A program made the position numbers and the translations under genes. The notes below the pieces were generated by a model that was not told the origin of the DNA, ran no database searches, and saw only the letters and a list, made by a program, of their open reading frames with translations. A DNA stretch of 64,000 bases from Fasciolopsis buskii (lineage: Eukaryota > Platyhelminthes > Trematoda > Plagiorchiida > Fasciolidae). This document shows, piece by piece, positions 1-12,341 of the stretch (within the stretch, counting starts at the first letter, position 1; each line of letters starts with the position of its first letter). Location of the stretch: the NCBI GenBank assembly GCA_008360955.1, contig LUCM01000269.1, positions 150,256-214,255 of the forward strand, in the 5' to 3' direction.

Positions 1-152
1 CGCTCCATGTTTGAAACGATACTGCTGCCTAGGAAGTCAGTTAGAAAAACATGGATCTATCCTGTGCTTGGATGTTTCAGTTTCTCGGCAGGATTGATCC
101 ATGTTTTTCTAACTGACTTCCTAGGCAGCAGTATCGTTTCAAACATGGAGCG
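1..152. repeat. Perfect long inverted repeat (hairpin) at window edge
   Basis: Bases 1-57 are the exact reverse complement of 96-152, leaving a 38-base loop (58-95). I see no mismatch in the 57 bp. The left arm starts at base 1, so the palindrome may extend outside the window. No transposase or other coding content is visible beside it. It could be a foldback/MITE-like element, the centre of a larger inverted duplication, or a library or assembly hairpin artefact. The short ORFs crossing the arms on both strands exist only because of the palindrome. Confidence 0.9.
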
Positions 153-3100
153 AGGCAGAGATTTTTCGGAGTGGTTCCTTGTCAGAGGCTGTTTGGGTGT
201 GGTTGAACCAATGAGATTGTTGTTACAGGAAAACTTGACAGTGCTCAATATTGCTATTGCGCATTTTTGTCGTTGTTGCTTTTCACGATATTTCATCCAA
301 CGTTACCACAAGGATTGATGTTGGTCAGAATTGCCCATTTACTTTTGCTTTCCAACTTCGTCGTTGAAATGACAGTAGAAGTAGCCCTATCCTTTTGTAA
401 GACTATTGTCATTGACATTTGCGCAGACGGAAAATTGTGACTTCGAATGTGAGTCAAAATCCAAGCAAGTTGCAGGTTTTTCTCGATCGTCTGAACGCTA
501 TTGCAAATAGGTTTGAGATACACTTTACACTGTAGAAGTTTGAAATGCTGTCTCAGGCTGGATTAGCTCAAAGCCGAACCTTGTTCTTGAAGAGTAAAAA
601 TTAAATGAAGTAGATAGACTCGAATACTTGGAGAGTTGCATCTCACCTGGTGGTTGTATATCAGATTACCTCTTTTCGCGCATACAGCAAGTGGCGTGAA
701 ACAACGATCTTCATCAGAGAGCGACTGTCTTCTCCTGGTATTCTCAGCGTACTGGATGCGTCAGGGATACCTTTATTAGAATGCAGAAAACATTCGAGGG
801 TCTCCAACACGTAAGTACCAGAACTCGCAGACGCACTAAGGGACAGTGCAAACTATGACGCTACATAGCCATCACCGGATGGCGGCGCCACATACACCAC
901 AAGTTCGCGGAATCTGCTGACGTTGGCAGTTCATAGTCACGTTTGGGTTTGCATAAGATCCGCCGTAAAGAAATTCTCGAATGAGACGGATAATGAGTTC
1001 AAAGAATTAGTCTAGTAACTTTTCACTGGATTGTCCCGAAACATCGATAAGGTTTTAAAGGAAGGAATGATCAACTGACCATTAAGCGACCGGGAAAACT
1101 ATAGAAACAGATTAACTGTAGTGAAAACCGCTTGATAAGGAGTTGCTTAAAGTTGTATGACATTTAGAGCATAATTCATCACCAGAATCCAAATATTTAT
1201 TCAGCATGAAAATTTGCTGATTGTGCCGACGATCATACCATGTACTAACTAAATGGATATCCTCAATCAACGAGGGCATCATTTGGGTTTTTGCTAACTC
1301 ACGCTTTTCTCCGTAGTTGGAAACGTATTTTTCAGAATTTCCGCCAGAGTCATTAATAACCTAGGACTGTTACTATCCACTGCTAAAGAACAAGCAATAA
1401 ATCAAATCGTAGGAGTTGCACACCATACGGAGCAATCTAAGATTTCCGATGAATGGCTATCTTTTGGTGCAGTTTATTACTTCGAATGTATCATTTTCAG
1501 AAGTTTAGTAGTCCACACAAGTTGCCGAGACAACTTTTGGCGGTTTGCAACTTATGATATTATTATTATATCTTATTTCGTCACATTTTAATCATTATAT
1601 AACTAAATTATTAGACCCGTAAACCAGCCCACTTGGCTTTCAATATACACTATCCACCATATAATAAAACACTTTGGATAAGCAGCCATTTTTATTCTGT
1701 TGGCTTCCACCGATTTTGGCCTTTGCTGCGCAAATACCATCATGAATTAAGTTTCACTCGACTACAAAGAGAACATTCTGTCATGTCTGGTAGAATCTTC
1801 CTTCAAATCTTCAAATTCTTATCACGGCTTTTCTGCAGGTGTTATATTACCCGATTATCTAAACAAAAGTATGGAGCTAACTTTAACCACACTTATCACG
1901 CCAAGGTACCAATAACGAACTGTCGCGGAGTTTTAAAGAAGGAACGCTTGCCAAACCTATCACGTTCTTTGCACTGTGCCATTTGTTCGCGGCCGATTAT
2001 TTGATGGATATGACTCCTTTGTATTCATGGCCGACCACAGAAAATTCGCCTGACCGGTATATATCTCTGATCTGTAATTGCATTGCTAGTGACCATTTGT
2101 TCATTCCACTCATTTTCAGATCGCAAAACCTGGGGTTTTTGGTCAGGATACTAAGGCGAATACGGATTCATCAGCTTAAGCTATCGTACTCTGATGTCGG
2201 ATTTACCACGTGCATATGGGTAGATGGGTTTGCAGAGCAAAACAATGACATCAAACTCCTGGAGAAAGTTTTTTATATTTTGAACCCGCCGTCAGTTAGA
2301 GAGCACTCGATTCCCCGGTTGTTGATACCTTTAACGCTCCAGGAAGGCAATAAGAAGCACTTACAACCAAAATATTAAAACCGAATACATTAATTCTTAA
2401 GGATCATGCACTACTAAAAGTGATTGAAGTTCATGCATAAAGTCGGTAATTCAATCCTTTTTGAAAACAACAACGTACCTGCAACACTCCATAAAAATTT
2501 ATTTCTTTATAACCGTCGTGCCACTACTAGAACTTCTGTTTCCATTTGCCTCGTAAATTCTAACCAGGTGCTATCGAAGAATCAGTATCGGGGTTTCAAG
2601 CTCCATCTTCTAGTCGAAGGGGTAGAACTGTTTGATTGAAACCCGGAGTATGCTCGCATATGACGCCCAGACGGCCGTGAAGAGTGTTTCATTAGGAAAC
2701 TCGGCTTTCGCTGCCCGCGGTTAATGCACGGTTGTCCATGTCCCAAGTTATATGCTAGGTTCCAAATCGCTCACGTCGAATTCTGATCACAGTATTTCCG
2801 ATGATAACGACCAACAGCCCCGATGTTGAAAGAATGCAGATCTCGGGAAGTAATCTGCAGCAGAAACAACGCATCTATACGTATTTCCTGCGTAATTGCG
2901 GAGCCCAGCCCTAGACCATAGAACTTCAAAGATCTGTGATTTCCAATGACGTCATCAGACATTCCAAGAAACCAGGAGGAACACTACAAAATTGTTCCCC
3001 ATTCGTTCCCAAGATTGTAACTTACTCCACAGCACTTCGTGCTTTTTTGACTGCATACAGGTCACCATGATATATATATATGTGTGTATGAAACGAAAAC

Positions 3101-3439
3101 CGATAGTGTGCTCCAGGGCAATTTTCGTCCAGATACTAATTAAAACATGTATATCATACATCGATCCAAGAAAAAGCAAGGTGCCAAGGCAACAAAACGT
3201 ACATTGAACAGCACAGATGAACAAGTAATTGGGAAAAGCATAAAAACTACAAAAAGTGACATCATTAATAGCTGAGCTTTATGCGTGTTTAGACGCCAAG
3301 AGTAGGCTAACCATCATTAACATGATTCGGCACAAAACATGTTCTCACGCCCGCAACAACTTCAACATAAAAAAGGATGAATATGCAGAAATAACAGGGA
3401 GTGCACTTGCAAACGACAATAAAAGATAAGAATGCTAAA
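153..3439. other. No gene recognised
   Basis: About 3.3 kb with only short ORFs (the longest about 130 codons, at 1983-2378 plus). None has a composition or motif I can tie to a family. There are short AT-rich runs near 1555-1570 and a TA/TG run near 3066-3085. I see no splice-consistent exon series. Confidence 0.4.
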
Positions 3440-5008
3440 GTAGCCAACACTCGGAACACAGTCTAACTGTACAAACCCACTATTTCCATAATTCCGATTT
3501 GACAGAAAATGAAAACACGATCGACGTTGTTTACGGTTCGCTATCATACCATTCAGTGTCCCCAGCCAGCTTAGTTGACGAACCTCAACCACAAAGACGT
3601 GAGACACCTACTTTACCTAAATTCGCTGCACATTTGCCCATTTTACGTCGCCACGTCATCTGCTGACCTCCACATGGCTTCCTCCACTCCGTGGAATGAA
3701 CAAAAATTAGGACACATTATCGTAGACGAGTGTTCACCACACGCAACACGTAATCCAACCAACGTAGTTTACTAGGCTTCATACGCTGAGACAAAGTCTT
3801 CCCACAACCCACACCTAATACTAGACTCCGAATCTCCACACTTATCACTCGGTCATTCCATCCAGTCCTAGCGAAACTAAGAAGACAACAGTGATCAAAA
3901 ACCTCCGAGCAATGAGCATCTCCAAAAAGCATACTCCATGTCTCGCATCCATACATCAGAAATAGGCGCACTGCAACACAACACACACAACCTACCAACC
4001 TCAGTGAAATATCAGATCGACGCCACAAGCGCTCCCAGTCCAGCGTACGCCGCACGAACCTTCGATACACACGTGCTCATCTCCACTCCAGTGCTAATAT
4101 CGTCGGATTCGTAGCTAACAAGATAAGGGTAAGTGAAACGGTCCACATCTGTTAGTTCCTTGATATCCGGTATCAAGTTCGCGAATACCATCGTCTAGTC
4201 CTATAACAACAAACTACACTTTGAAGGTGCAAACCACATGTCGAACCGAGTTGCAGACCTCGGGAGTCTGTCTGGTGCATATTGCGTATAGTCCGCATAT
4301 TCGAACAGACACAACATCATTTGCTCAATCTAGGTCATACAACTCATCACAATTTCCCAGTTCGACCTCTACGTCCTGGAGGTCTCTCAAAACATCCTCG
4401 ATTACCTCGTCCGTGATGAAATTGAACATGAACGGAAAGACAAGACAACCTTGTTGAACACCACCAGTCGTTTCACATGAACTTGTTGGTTCATCGTATA
4501 CCCTCACGCGACCACATGTATGCAAGTACAATGTTTGCAGTAGGTTCACCCACTTTGCTCACATACCATGGGCGGAGACAGCATCAAATAGTGCTGTCGG
4601 GTCAACAGAGCCGAAGGTGCCTTTCACAACCAGATGGACTACGATCGTAGGGCACTAGAGTGTGTGACGCATCCCCAGTAACTGCCGAAGAGTAGGAATT
4701 TGGTCGATGCAGCCTCGACCTCGACAAAATCCGGTCTATTGTTCGCGGATGTCACTCTCCCGAACCGGTGTCAAATGTTGCAGAAGTATGGAAGCGAGGA
4801 ACTTAGAAACTATCGAAATTCAACTAATCCTACGTGGATTGCTACAGTCCCTCCATGTGCCCTTCTTGAAAATTGTACAATCAGTCACTCACCCTACGAT
4901 AACGAAGTACGCTGCTCGATTCAAATATCACAATGCAAAGAGGCATGTGCTTTCATCAAGGATTCTCCATCCAATCAGAAAATACTAAAAGAAAGTCGTG
5001 GTAACTGA

Positions 5009-5044
<36 letters not shown>

Positions 5045-5830
5045 GAACGTTCATGGTCCTGTAGGATCCACAGTTTGGAACATAACCGCACTATTGGTTC
5101 TGACCAAGACTACCTGTCGAGTAAGAGCTTCGGGTCGCTATGCAATGCAAAATGCGCTGGAACAACTGACTGCTTGCACAAAGTTCAGGAAGCTCTTCCT
5201 CGTTATCTGTTCGTTGAGCAAGCAGAGCGCAGCGCCCACCTAACGAAGCTTCCGACACACTCAGTTTTTCAACTTGTGAATTAAAATTACCTGCCACCAC
5301 TACAATGTCAAAACCTTTACTCTCCCGAACAAGAGTGAAAAGTTCGTCTTAAAATCCTCCTTTTTGTGTGTCACCGCTATAGTCTGTTGGGGCGCTTCCC
5401 GAGTTGATAAATAATCTGTGCCTAACACAACTAGCCCTCCGAACGACGACTGATCGCTGCAGTCTCACGGCGCACAAGCGAATGTCAACCGGGATCCAAT
5501 CTAAAGACATCCTACACCGCATCGATTCACAGCTTCAGCTGCTTCGTCCCCTGAGGATCGCTGGAACTATCTTGACGATATAAGAGGCGCAGTTAGTCGA
5601 ATTACATCGCTCGAATCCTGAATTCGTCTTTCAATGATGCAGCAGACATCAATCAAAAGTTTTTCCGTTGCCAGAGCTAAGTGCGCATGTTGGCCAGCGG
5701 CGTGAGAGTGCGTGCATTAAAGGAATTGAAATTCAGAGGCTGACAGGTTTTGAGGAAGGTGAGCTAGAAGGTTAAAAACTAATTACCACTGTTTGATAAT
5801 AAACTTTCTGACCTAGCTTTTTCTTTGCAA
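3440..5830 (-). mobile_element. RTE-clade non-LTR retrotransposon, degraded, minus strand
   Basis: Read on the minus strand this is one RTE element in order. The leader lies at about 5830-5690. The APE-type endonuclease lies at about 5640-5090 and includes 'VVVAGNFN' in place of the usual GDFN. The reverse transcriptase follows at about 4870-4220: 'GRGCIDQIPTLRQLLG' near 4700, then 'GGVQQGC' near 4450. The C-terminal region with 'MYGCETWSM' and 'LRWLDYVLR' is at 4070-3717, and the end, matching the 'RLRGWG' region of the copy at 47.6-48.7 kb, at 3607-3440. The catalytic YADD is destroyed: a TGA at 4325-4327 precedes 'AND'. The C-terminal half of the endonuclease and the linker are missing, with a CT microsatellite at the gap. 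Multiple frameshifts make it a dead copy. Confidence 0.85.
5012..5041. repeat. (CT)15 microsatellite
   Basis: An uninterrupted CT dinucleotide run of about 30 bases. It sits exactly where the minus-strand RTE copy jumps from its reverse-transcriptase region to its endonuclease, so it marks or fills an internal deletion. Confidence 0.95.
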
Positions 5831-6779
5831 ATGACGTGAAAGCCGTCGAATCTAATGACCATGATTTTCTAGATAGTAAAATCATCTCATTCTTGGGGAA
5901 ACAAGAACAGGGTTCATAGATTCACAAAGAAAGAGCAGCCTACTTCAAGAGACACGGCGAGTATTAAAACTGCACACGAAAATGACCTTTTGTCGTATAT
6001 CCCGTAAGCCAAGTAAAGGACCTTGGAATCTGAGTTACATCAGGTTTTAGGTTGGTTGGGCAGTGTATTTCAGCGATACAAAAAACCACGGCAGAGCATT
6101 CTAGACTCAGGTAAGCGTTATCATTTTGAAACACTGAAGTATTCACCCTCAGTATAATGCCTTCATTAGGCCCCGCTGTAATGACTTGAACTGATTTATG
6201 ATTCATGCAAATGCACTTTATACTCGTGGTTAACCTTGACTACACGTTTTTCATTGAATGAGGAATACATTTCAAGCTAGACTAGTTTGTTCTGCTGCTT
6301 TGGCATTCTATCTGTCAGCTTATTCAGTGAGAATTAATTCACAATATCATACTCATCCATAACATTGTATTCAAGCATGCATATTCATCTTGAAAACGAC
6401 GCGAACTACTCGGAAAAGATGTGACGACTGGTTACACGCACGGCGAATGATAAAACACCAAATACCTATGCACATAAATTGGCATAACTAGAACGGTTTC
6501 AATCCGAGACCTCGGCAGGGTCTAAAATACTATCAGAGAAATGAAAGATCTGGCTGGGATTCATCCCGAGACCTGGTTCCATGAGGACCACAACTCATGA
6601 ACGCGGGGAGCTGGGGTGAAATTGACACATTTTGGTCTGATAGCCGGAACCCAAGTTTTCAACAAAATAGTAGGAGATGGATGAGAAAAGACCGTAAAGA
6701 CATTTAAAATGGACGTGTATCAAAATTGGGATGATTCAATTTGGCACGGCAGCACTTTAGAAATGAGATAGAGGTGCTT
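5831..6779. other. No gene recognised
   Basis: Only short ORFs. Two similar motifs about 60 bp apart (near 6499-6516 'TTTCAATCCGAGACCTCGG' and 6558-6580 'GGGATTCATCCCGAGACC') look like a weak repeat, or tRNA B-box-like sequence read on the minus strand. No tRNA cloverleaf could be formed by eye. Confidence 0.3.
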
Positions 6780-7030
6780 ATGTCCGAAGTGGAACGCGAA
6801 AGGAATCGCTCCCCGCCGTGAGGATGTGTGGCGGAACTTCCATTTGTTTCTCCAGATAGCTTGTTTAACCGAACGTTGGCCGCCAAGAGCGGTCGCCATT
6901 TGCGCGCAACTCACGCACGCTGTTGTTAAAATATACTCAACCTGCTATCGCTCCCGACTGTCCTTCCCTTGCACCGGTCAAGTGTCAGGGTTGCCAGTAT
7001 TGCAGTCTTACCGAGCCGAGTACTAAAGAC
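6780..7030 (+). repeat. Interspersed repeat, copy 1 of an inverted pair
   Basis: About 250 bp that align by eye, at roughly 70% identity, to the reverse complement of 8925-9205. Shared landmarks are 'TGTTTCTCC.GAT.GCTTGTTT', 'CATATACTCAACCTGCT' (with changes) and 'GGTCAAGTGTCAGG'. Non-coding in both copies; family unknown. Confidence 0.65.
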
Positions 7031-8924
7031 GGACAAATCGTCACAAAGGTTGAAGGCAAGCAAACGTAATACGAGATTCGAATTAGGACAATCCGTTCTA
7101 CAGATGAGATGAGTATTTCACCAATTTTCCACCCCTGACGACGGAAGAATATTAATTGTTCTCTCTTCCCTTTAGGTCACTTCTTTCCTGCATCAACCAG
7201 AAAGTGCTGAGGTGAAACGAACTGAATTTGGCACGTTAGAAACCAGAACCAAAGAAAAACAGAAAAATCTAGATGCCCCAGGTTACATCAAACAAAGCGC
7301 AAAACCGCTTCGCCCAATATGCCTAATGTCCACGAATGAAATACATAGAAATAAAATAAATACAGTATGAAGAACTCAAAAATAGGTATCGGCGCGTGCA
7401 CTGAAGGAGTCAGCTGGAAAAACATACGTTCACTGTCGAGCAACCTGTTGGCTAAATTGCTATGGCAAGCCGAACGTGTTGATATTACCAAATTACAATG
7501 ATGAGACGTCACTTTCCTAAGTAAGTGAGTGGCGAACCCAGTGGCAAGTGAAAGCGTTAACCGACACTGGCAAATTAACAGAGACCTGCAGGGAAGATAA
7601 TCCAGACAGAGCAAATTTTATCTTAGGAAGCTGAAAGGAGCTGCATGTCAAGTATTTAAAGTTCAAACTATGGTTCTCGGTGATCCAGTTTTCAAAGTTA
7701 GTGTAGAAACTCGGAGACAACAGCGAGCGTGGACACACAAAAACTTCGAAATTTCGCCTTGTACGAAAGTGCAAGACGTTACGGCATCTGATGAATTTCA
7801 ACAAAGACAAGCCTTGAATTTCAGATTCAGATGCACAGATTAAAACTGAAATAAGAATTAACCAAGTGTATAGAACTCTTCCGAAGGAGTGTACACCAAT
7901 TGGCGTCTCCGTTTCTGTGCATCGTTATCATCTAGGCACTCCGGGGTTTCCCGTGACGTCGTCTCCATGCTAGGGAACGTGACAAATGGCTTATCCCAAG
8001 GGCAGGAGTCCAAGGCCAATTTCAATTCTACCCTTCGCTACGTTCCATTCATCAAAATTAAGAATAGCTGGAGGATGAGAGAGATCGCCCAGGCTCACAT
8101 GTAAAAACAGAGTCCGTTACTCGGAGGGCGGTCAGTATGGGTTTATGCAACTCACATGCAAAAATACATAGGCAGTTCATAGGTATCGGAATTCGCAAAA
8201 TGTCCCCTGTGTCTTTATTTTCAATATTTTGGAACGTCAATGAATGAACATTTGTTATTTCAATCAGGCACAAATAAGCAATACAGTGAAAAATTGGCTG
8301 GAGTTTACTTTCGACGTCTTTCCTCTTCTCAGAACGTTAACTAGCAGGGGATGAGAAAGCGACCCAGAACCAGTGACACTCGGAGTAATCATTTATTGGA
8401 AAAGAGGCCCCGTAATGGAAGGAGACTGTTAGTAAGCACGGAGTGGTACTTGTGTGAAGATATCGGATATGACCGGTAGAAGGGGAATCAAAACTCGTCA
8501 TATCCGGAATAACCGACTTCCCGCACAAAAAAGACGAGGTATGCTAGTATTGGGAAAGTGATGGAGAGTTACTAGTGATGATTTTGACAAACAGGATGTG
8601 AAACCGCGCCATATGGACATTCCGGACTGGGGCTCGGTTACGGGCAGGCAAAGACGCTTTACTGGTGAAGGTGAAACATGTTTGCATCACTGCCGCAGCT
8701 TGAGGTCATCAGCTTGTGCTGATATTTCTTGATTTCTTTATGTGCTGCACGCCCCAAAGGCAGAAAATATAATATCCTAGGTATTGCATTGTTTTTATTC
8801 ACAGGTTCTCCTGTACTTTCAGCTATCGTGTTCCGATTCTTGTCTCAGGAAAAGGCGGAATACTTGCAAGTCCGATTGCCTTAACGCGAATTTCGCAATA
8901 CGCTTGTCTGCTCTTACCCGTTGT
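7031..8924. other. No gene recognised
   Basis: About 1.9 kb with short overlapping ORFs only (at most about 108 codons, 7288-7614 minus). I see no family motif, RNA gene or convincing repeat here. Confidence 0.35.
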
Positions 8925-9205
8925 GACTAATTGTGCGTTACCCCTACTTGGCTCCGTATGATTGCAACACCAACAAACCTGACACTTGACCAGTACAAGA
9001 AAAAGACTGCCGGAAGCGGAAGCAGGTTGAGTATATGTCGGCAGAAACGTGCAAGCGGGGCGTGCGTGACCAACGCACAAGTGGTGACCGCGCTTGTGGG
9101 TCAACATTTGGTCAAACAAGCGATCCGGAGAAACATATCCGGTTTCCGCTACATACTCATCTCAACGTTGCGGCTAGAAAGTGGTGATGCGTCCGCGATC
9201 CATCT
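8925..9205 (-). repeat. Interspersed repeat, copy 2 of an inverted pair
   Basis: Reverse-complement partner of the repeat at 6780-7030. It is diverged with several small indels, which suggests two old insertions in opposite orientation rather than a recent inversion. Confidence 0.65.
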
Positions 9206-10298
9206 TCTACAGAAAGGCAACGTAATAATAAGTCCGTAAACAGATATATAAGAGGTAGGACAATTTATGAACACACTAGAGCATATCCGGGAATTTTGTT
9301 AAGCTTTATTTTTCGTTTTTAGAAGCATGGAAGGGGTGATCTTAAGAGATAAAGACTAAAATCTATTCAGCTTTAATTTGAAGGTTTCTTGCGGTGAACT
9401 GTTCCTAGTTGATATCACTCCATGCATGTTTGTTCAGGGATGACGATCAGGCGAATTTTGGGTTGACCTCAAAGATTGTACCGATCAGAAGGCAGGAAAA
9501 CCAGACTGCTGTTTTGTGGAAAACAGACTGAATTCGAGAAGCAGACTCCTTGTTATTTCGAGAGTTTCGAACGGGCATACTCCAAGATCGGCCGGGCTTC
9601 GAGGGTATTCAGCGCCATAGATGGCGCGAACGAACTCCGCGGTGTTTCCGGTGTACTCGCTCAATTATATCGTGATAAATGACTGGTCTTGAAGATAAAA
9701 TCCGTAAATGAAATTCAATCAAAATGAGAACATAGGTGTCGTAAACAGCCTGAAGAGCGTCTACAGGGAAAGTTGAAATTCGCATGACTTTTGCGGCGCT
9801 CCTTTAACAGTTGCAGTGCGTGAGACTCGCCGTTACAATGAAGGAGTGGTGCGAGAGAAAGCCAGAAATAATGGTTTATGGATGGCCAAGTGTGCCAAAG
9901 AACACCAGATTACATAACGTAGGATTATTTTACACCCGATTAATGGAATTTACGATGCAAACGGTAAAGTTGTGCGAGGCCATTCCGTTATCAAGTGCTT
10001 GTCTCAGATTGTCTATAAGAAAGCACGTTTTTGACAAAGGAACTACATGGAAGAAAACCGTGTTGGTGAGGAGGGAGTAGATTTTTGTCGCTTTAAAGAA
10101 ACAGGATGGCAAGCTTCAAAGTTCGCTCGAACAATTTCCAATAATACCAGACAGATTGATGGGTCTGCAGTCAGTCGGATGATTTCGACACTATTTTAAA
10201 AAGTTTGGGCTAGTAGTTGCTTTGTAATCGGAATTCGGTAAACAGCCCACCCCTAAACAGTACTGGAGGATAATGTTTAGTATTTCTGCAAAAGCAGC
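9206..10298. other. No gene recognised
   Basis: Unassigned DNA with ORFs under 90 codons. The 5' end of the neighbouring LINE is truncated at or just before 10299, so its missing leader is not in this stretch as far as I can see. Confidence 0.35.
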
Positions 10299-11066
10299 AT
10301 GCGTTCTCTTAAGAATGCGGATGCAAGTCTCATCATGGCTCAAGGACTACAAAGGGCTAACCTCCTGGAGCCCATCTCAGCGAGGGTCGGCTGCTTTGTG
10401 TATGTCCAAAATTCAATACCAGCCTTATTATGCCAAGACCCTCAGTTAAATTGCGTTCCGGATGCCTTGTGGCTTAGGATGGACATTGGTAGAGAAAACC
10501 TCCCGATGGAATGCATGAACCGCCCACCAGGCGCCTGTCGGAATGATTGCCTAATCCTACAGGAGGCAATTAACTACTCCTCCACCTTACCAGGCCCCAA
10601 AATCGTGACGGGAGACTTCAATAATCCAGGCACTTGGTGGTCAAATTTTACCGCTCCAAACTTCTTGCTCTCCGTTGTTACTAACATTCAGCAAGGTGGA
10701 GGGATACATGTAGCTGACCCGTTTAGAAACAGAAATATCCTTGACAATATCTTTACTTCTGGATTAACGCACGTCCGCAAATCCAGTGAAAGCAGTTTCC
10801 CTGGATGCGATCATCTGTCTGTCAGCTGCTCATTCATACTGCACTTCCATAATAGCATGCCATCTCAAACCGCTGGACTCTACATTACGGAAAACTGGGG
10901 TCGCCTGTCAACTCTGCTGCGCAGTAGTAACTGTGACTCCTTCCCAGCAAGTGAGGTGCAAATGGAAACTGACAAACTTTATTCATTCCTGCACAAATGC
11001 CCAGACAGTATCACGGCGGCGCAGGCTCAATCGCCGCCCGAAAAAGAACAGCTATGGCCGACTTAG
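10299..11066 (+). pseudogene. LINE apurinic-type endonuclease segment
   Basis: A 255-codon ORF covering the C-terminal two thirds of an exonuclease/endonuclease/phosphatase domain. Visible signatures are 'GCFVYVQNSI', 'NRPPGACRN' (equivalent of the YRPP block), the metal-site 'TGDFNNPG', 'RNRNILDNIFT' and 'FPGCDH', which stands for the usual S-D-H. GDFN is intact, and the final Asp-His pair is kept with Cys replacing Ser. The first strand-loop block with the catalytic Glu is missing, so the protein would be inactive. Its job in an intact element is to nick target DNA for priming. Confidence 0.85.
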
Positions 11067-11370
11067 CTGCAAAATCGCCAAATTTCGGAAGAGCTTTCAT
11101 GGAACGAGAGACGTTTTTTGTTTCTACGACTAAATCATCTGTCAAGACAACTGGGAACGATGATAGATTCCCGTAGCAAAATGCAAGAATTACGTGCTTT
11201 AAACCAGCCCAAACCACAGGCAGCTCTGGCACAACTTGTTAAATCAAGAGTGAACGACGCCAGGCTCCCGGCCACTTCTATCCACCACCTCACCTGCAAT
11301 AACACTTATCTCTACAACCCCGAAGAAATGACTGAGGCATTTGGCAGATTCTTTGCCTCATCCCTAACAA

Positions 11371-12167
11371 ATGATAGTGACCTTCCAACCCCGTATTCAC
11401 CATGCCTCAACGGTATCTTTCTTACAGAAAGAGATAGCCACGTTAGTGGAAAAAACAAAGGCCAGCTATCAACCTGGACCAGACTCATTAATTCCAGCCA
11501 TCTTTACACTAGGAAGAGTAGATATTTCAATGTTATTGACAAACATATTCAACCTCTCCGTCCAATGCGGCCCCTTTCCTCTCCAGTGGAAAACGTTTGT
11601 CATAATTCCCATACATAAAGGAGGCACACGAATAAACCCAGCCAACTACAGACCAATCAACCATACCAGATTGCCTCTGGATTCATGGAGCGCTTAATTA
11701 AAAAGCAGCTCACCACTTACCTTACTGACCACAAACTTGTCAACATTAGTCAACATGGTTTTCTCCAAAAGAATTCTTGCGCTGCATGTATGACTTATGG
11801 CCTAGATACAACCACAACGGCTGTCAACGCCAAAAAGTCGGTAATAGTAGTTTATCTGGATATGACAAAAGCTTTTGACAGCGTATCCCATCGCAGGCTG
11901 ATAAAAAAGATCAAATCCTATGGGATTACCGACTCCATGCTGTCACGGTTTACGCTATACCTTTCATCCGGAAATCAAGTATTGAGAATAAATGGCTTCA
12001 CCTCCCACCCCAGAACAGTAACCAGTGGTGCAATTCAAGGCAGTGTACCAGGCCCCTTGCTGTTCAACGTTTCCGGAACGGTGTACCCCTCATTTGCCGA
12101 TGACATCAAAATCGTTCACACTTTCCAGCCTGAGGCTCTAGACTCCATTGTCGCCGAAAAAATTTGA
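11371..12167 (+). pseudogene. LINE reverse transcriptase core
   Basis: Two adjacent frames encode the palm and fingers. 11371-11697 has 'WKTFVIIPIHKGG' and 'NYRPINHT', typical of the first RT blocks. 11685-12167 has 'SQHGFLQKNSC', motif A 'LDMTKAFDSVSH', the block 'GAIQGSVPGPLLFN' and the catalytic box 'FADDIKI' (F-A-D-D intact). A few residues are deleted between the 'GPLLFN' block and FADD, where a 'Y.ND' stretch normally sits. One frameshift lies near 11640-11690. The reading ends at a TGA near 12165. Confidence 0.9.
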
Positions 12168-12341
12168 GACCTAATACCCCTCAACACTGGAGCAAACGAA
12201 AGGACAATGAAGTTCTCAGCTGAAATAGCTGCGTCCTGTGTTATAAGTGCACCTTATCCAAAGGGAGCCTTAAAATAGGTGTCAAATCATCCCCATAAGC
12301 AACAGGGTTCGTGAAATTGAGAAAGAAAATAAAAAGTTGGG

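Noticed and set aside
7..318. Overlapping ORFs on both strands (7-318 plus, 57-296 minus) sharing the same N-terminal peptide.
   Set aside because: The shared peptide is a by-product of the perfect palindrome at 1-152, not evidence of a gene.
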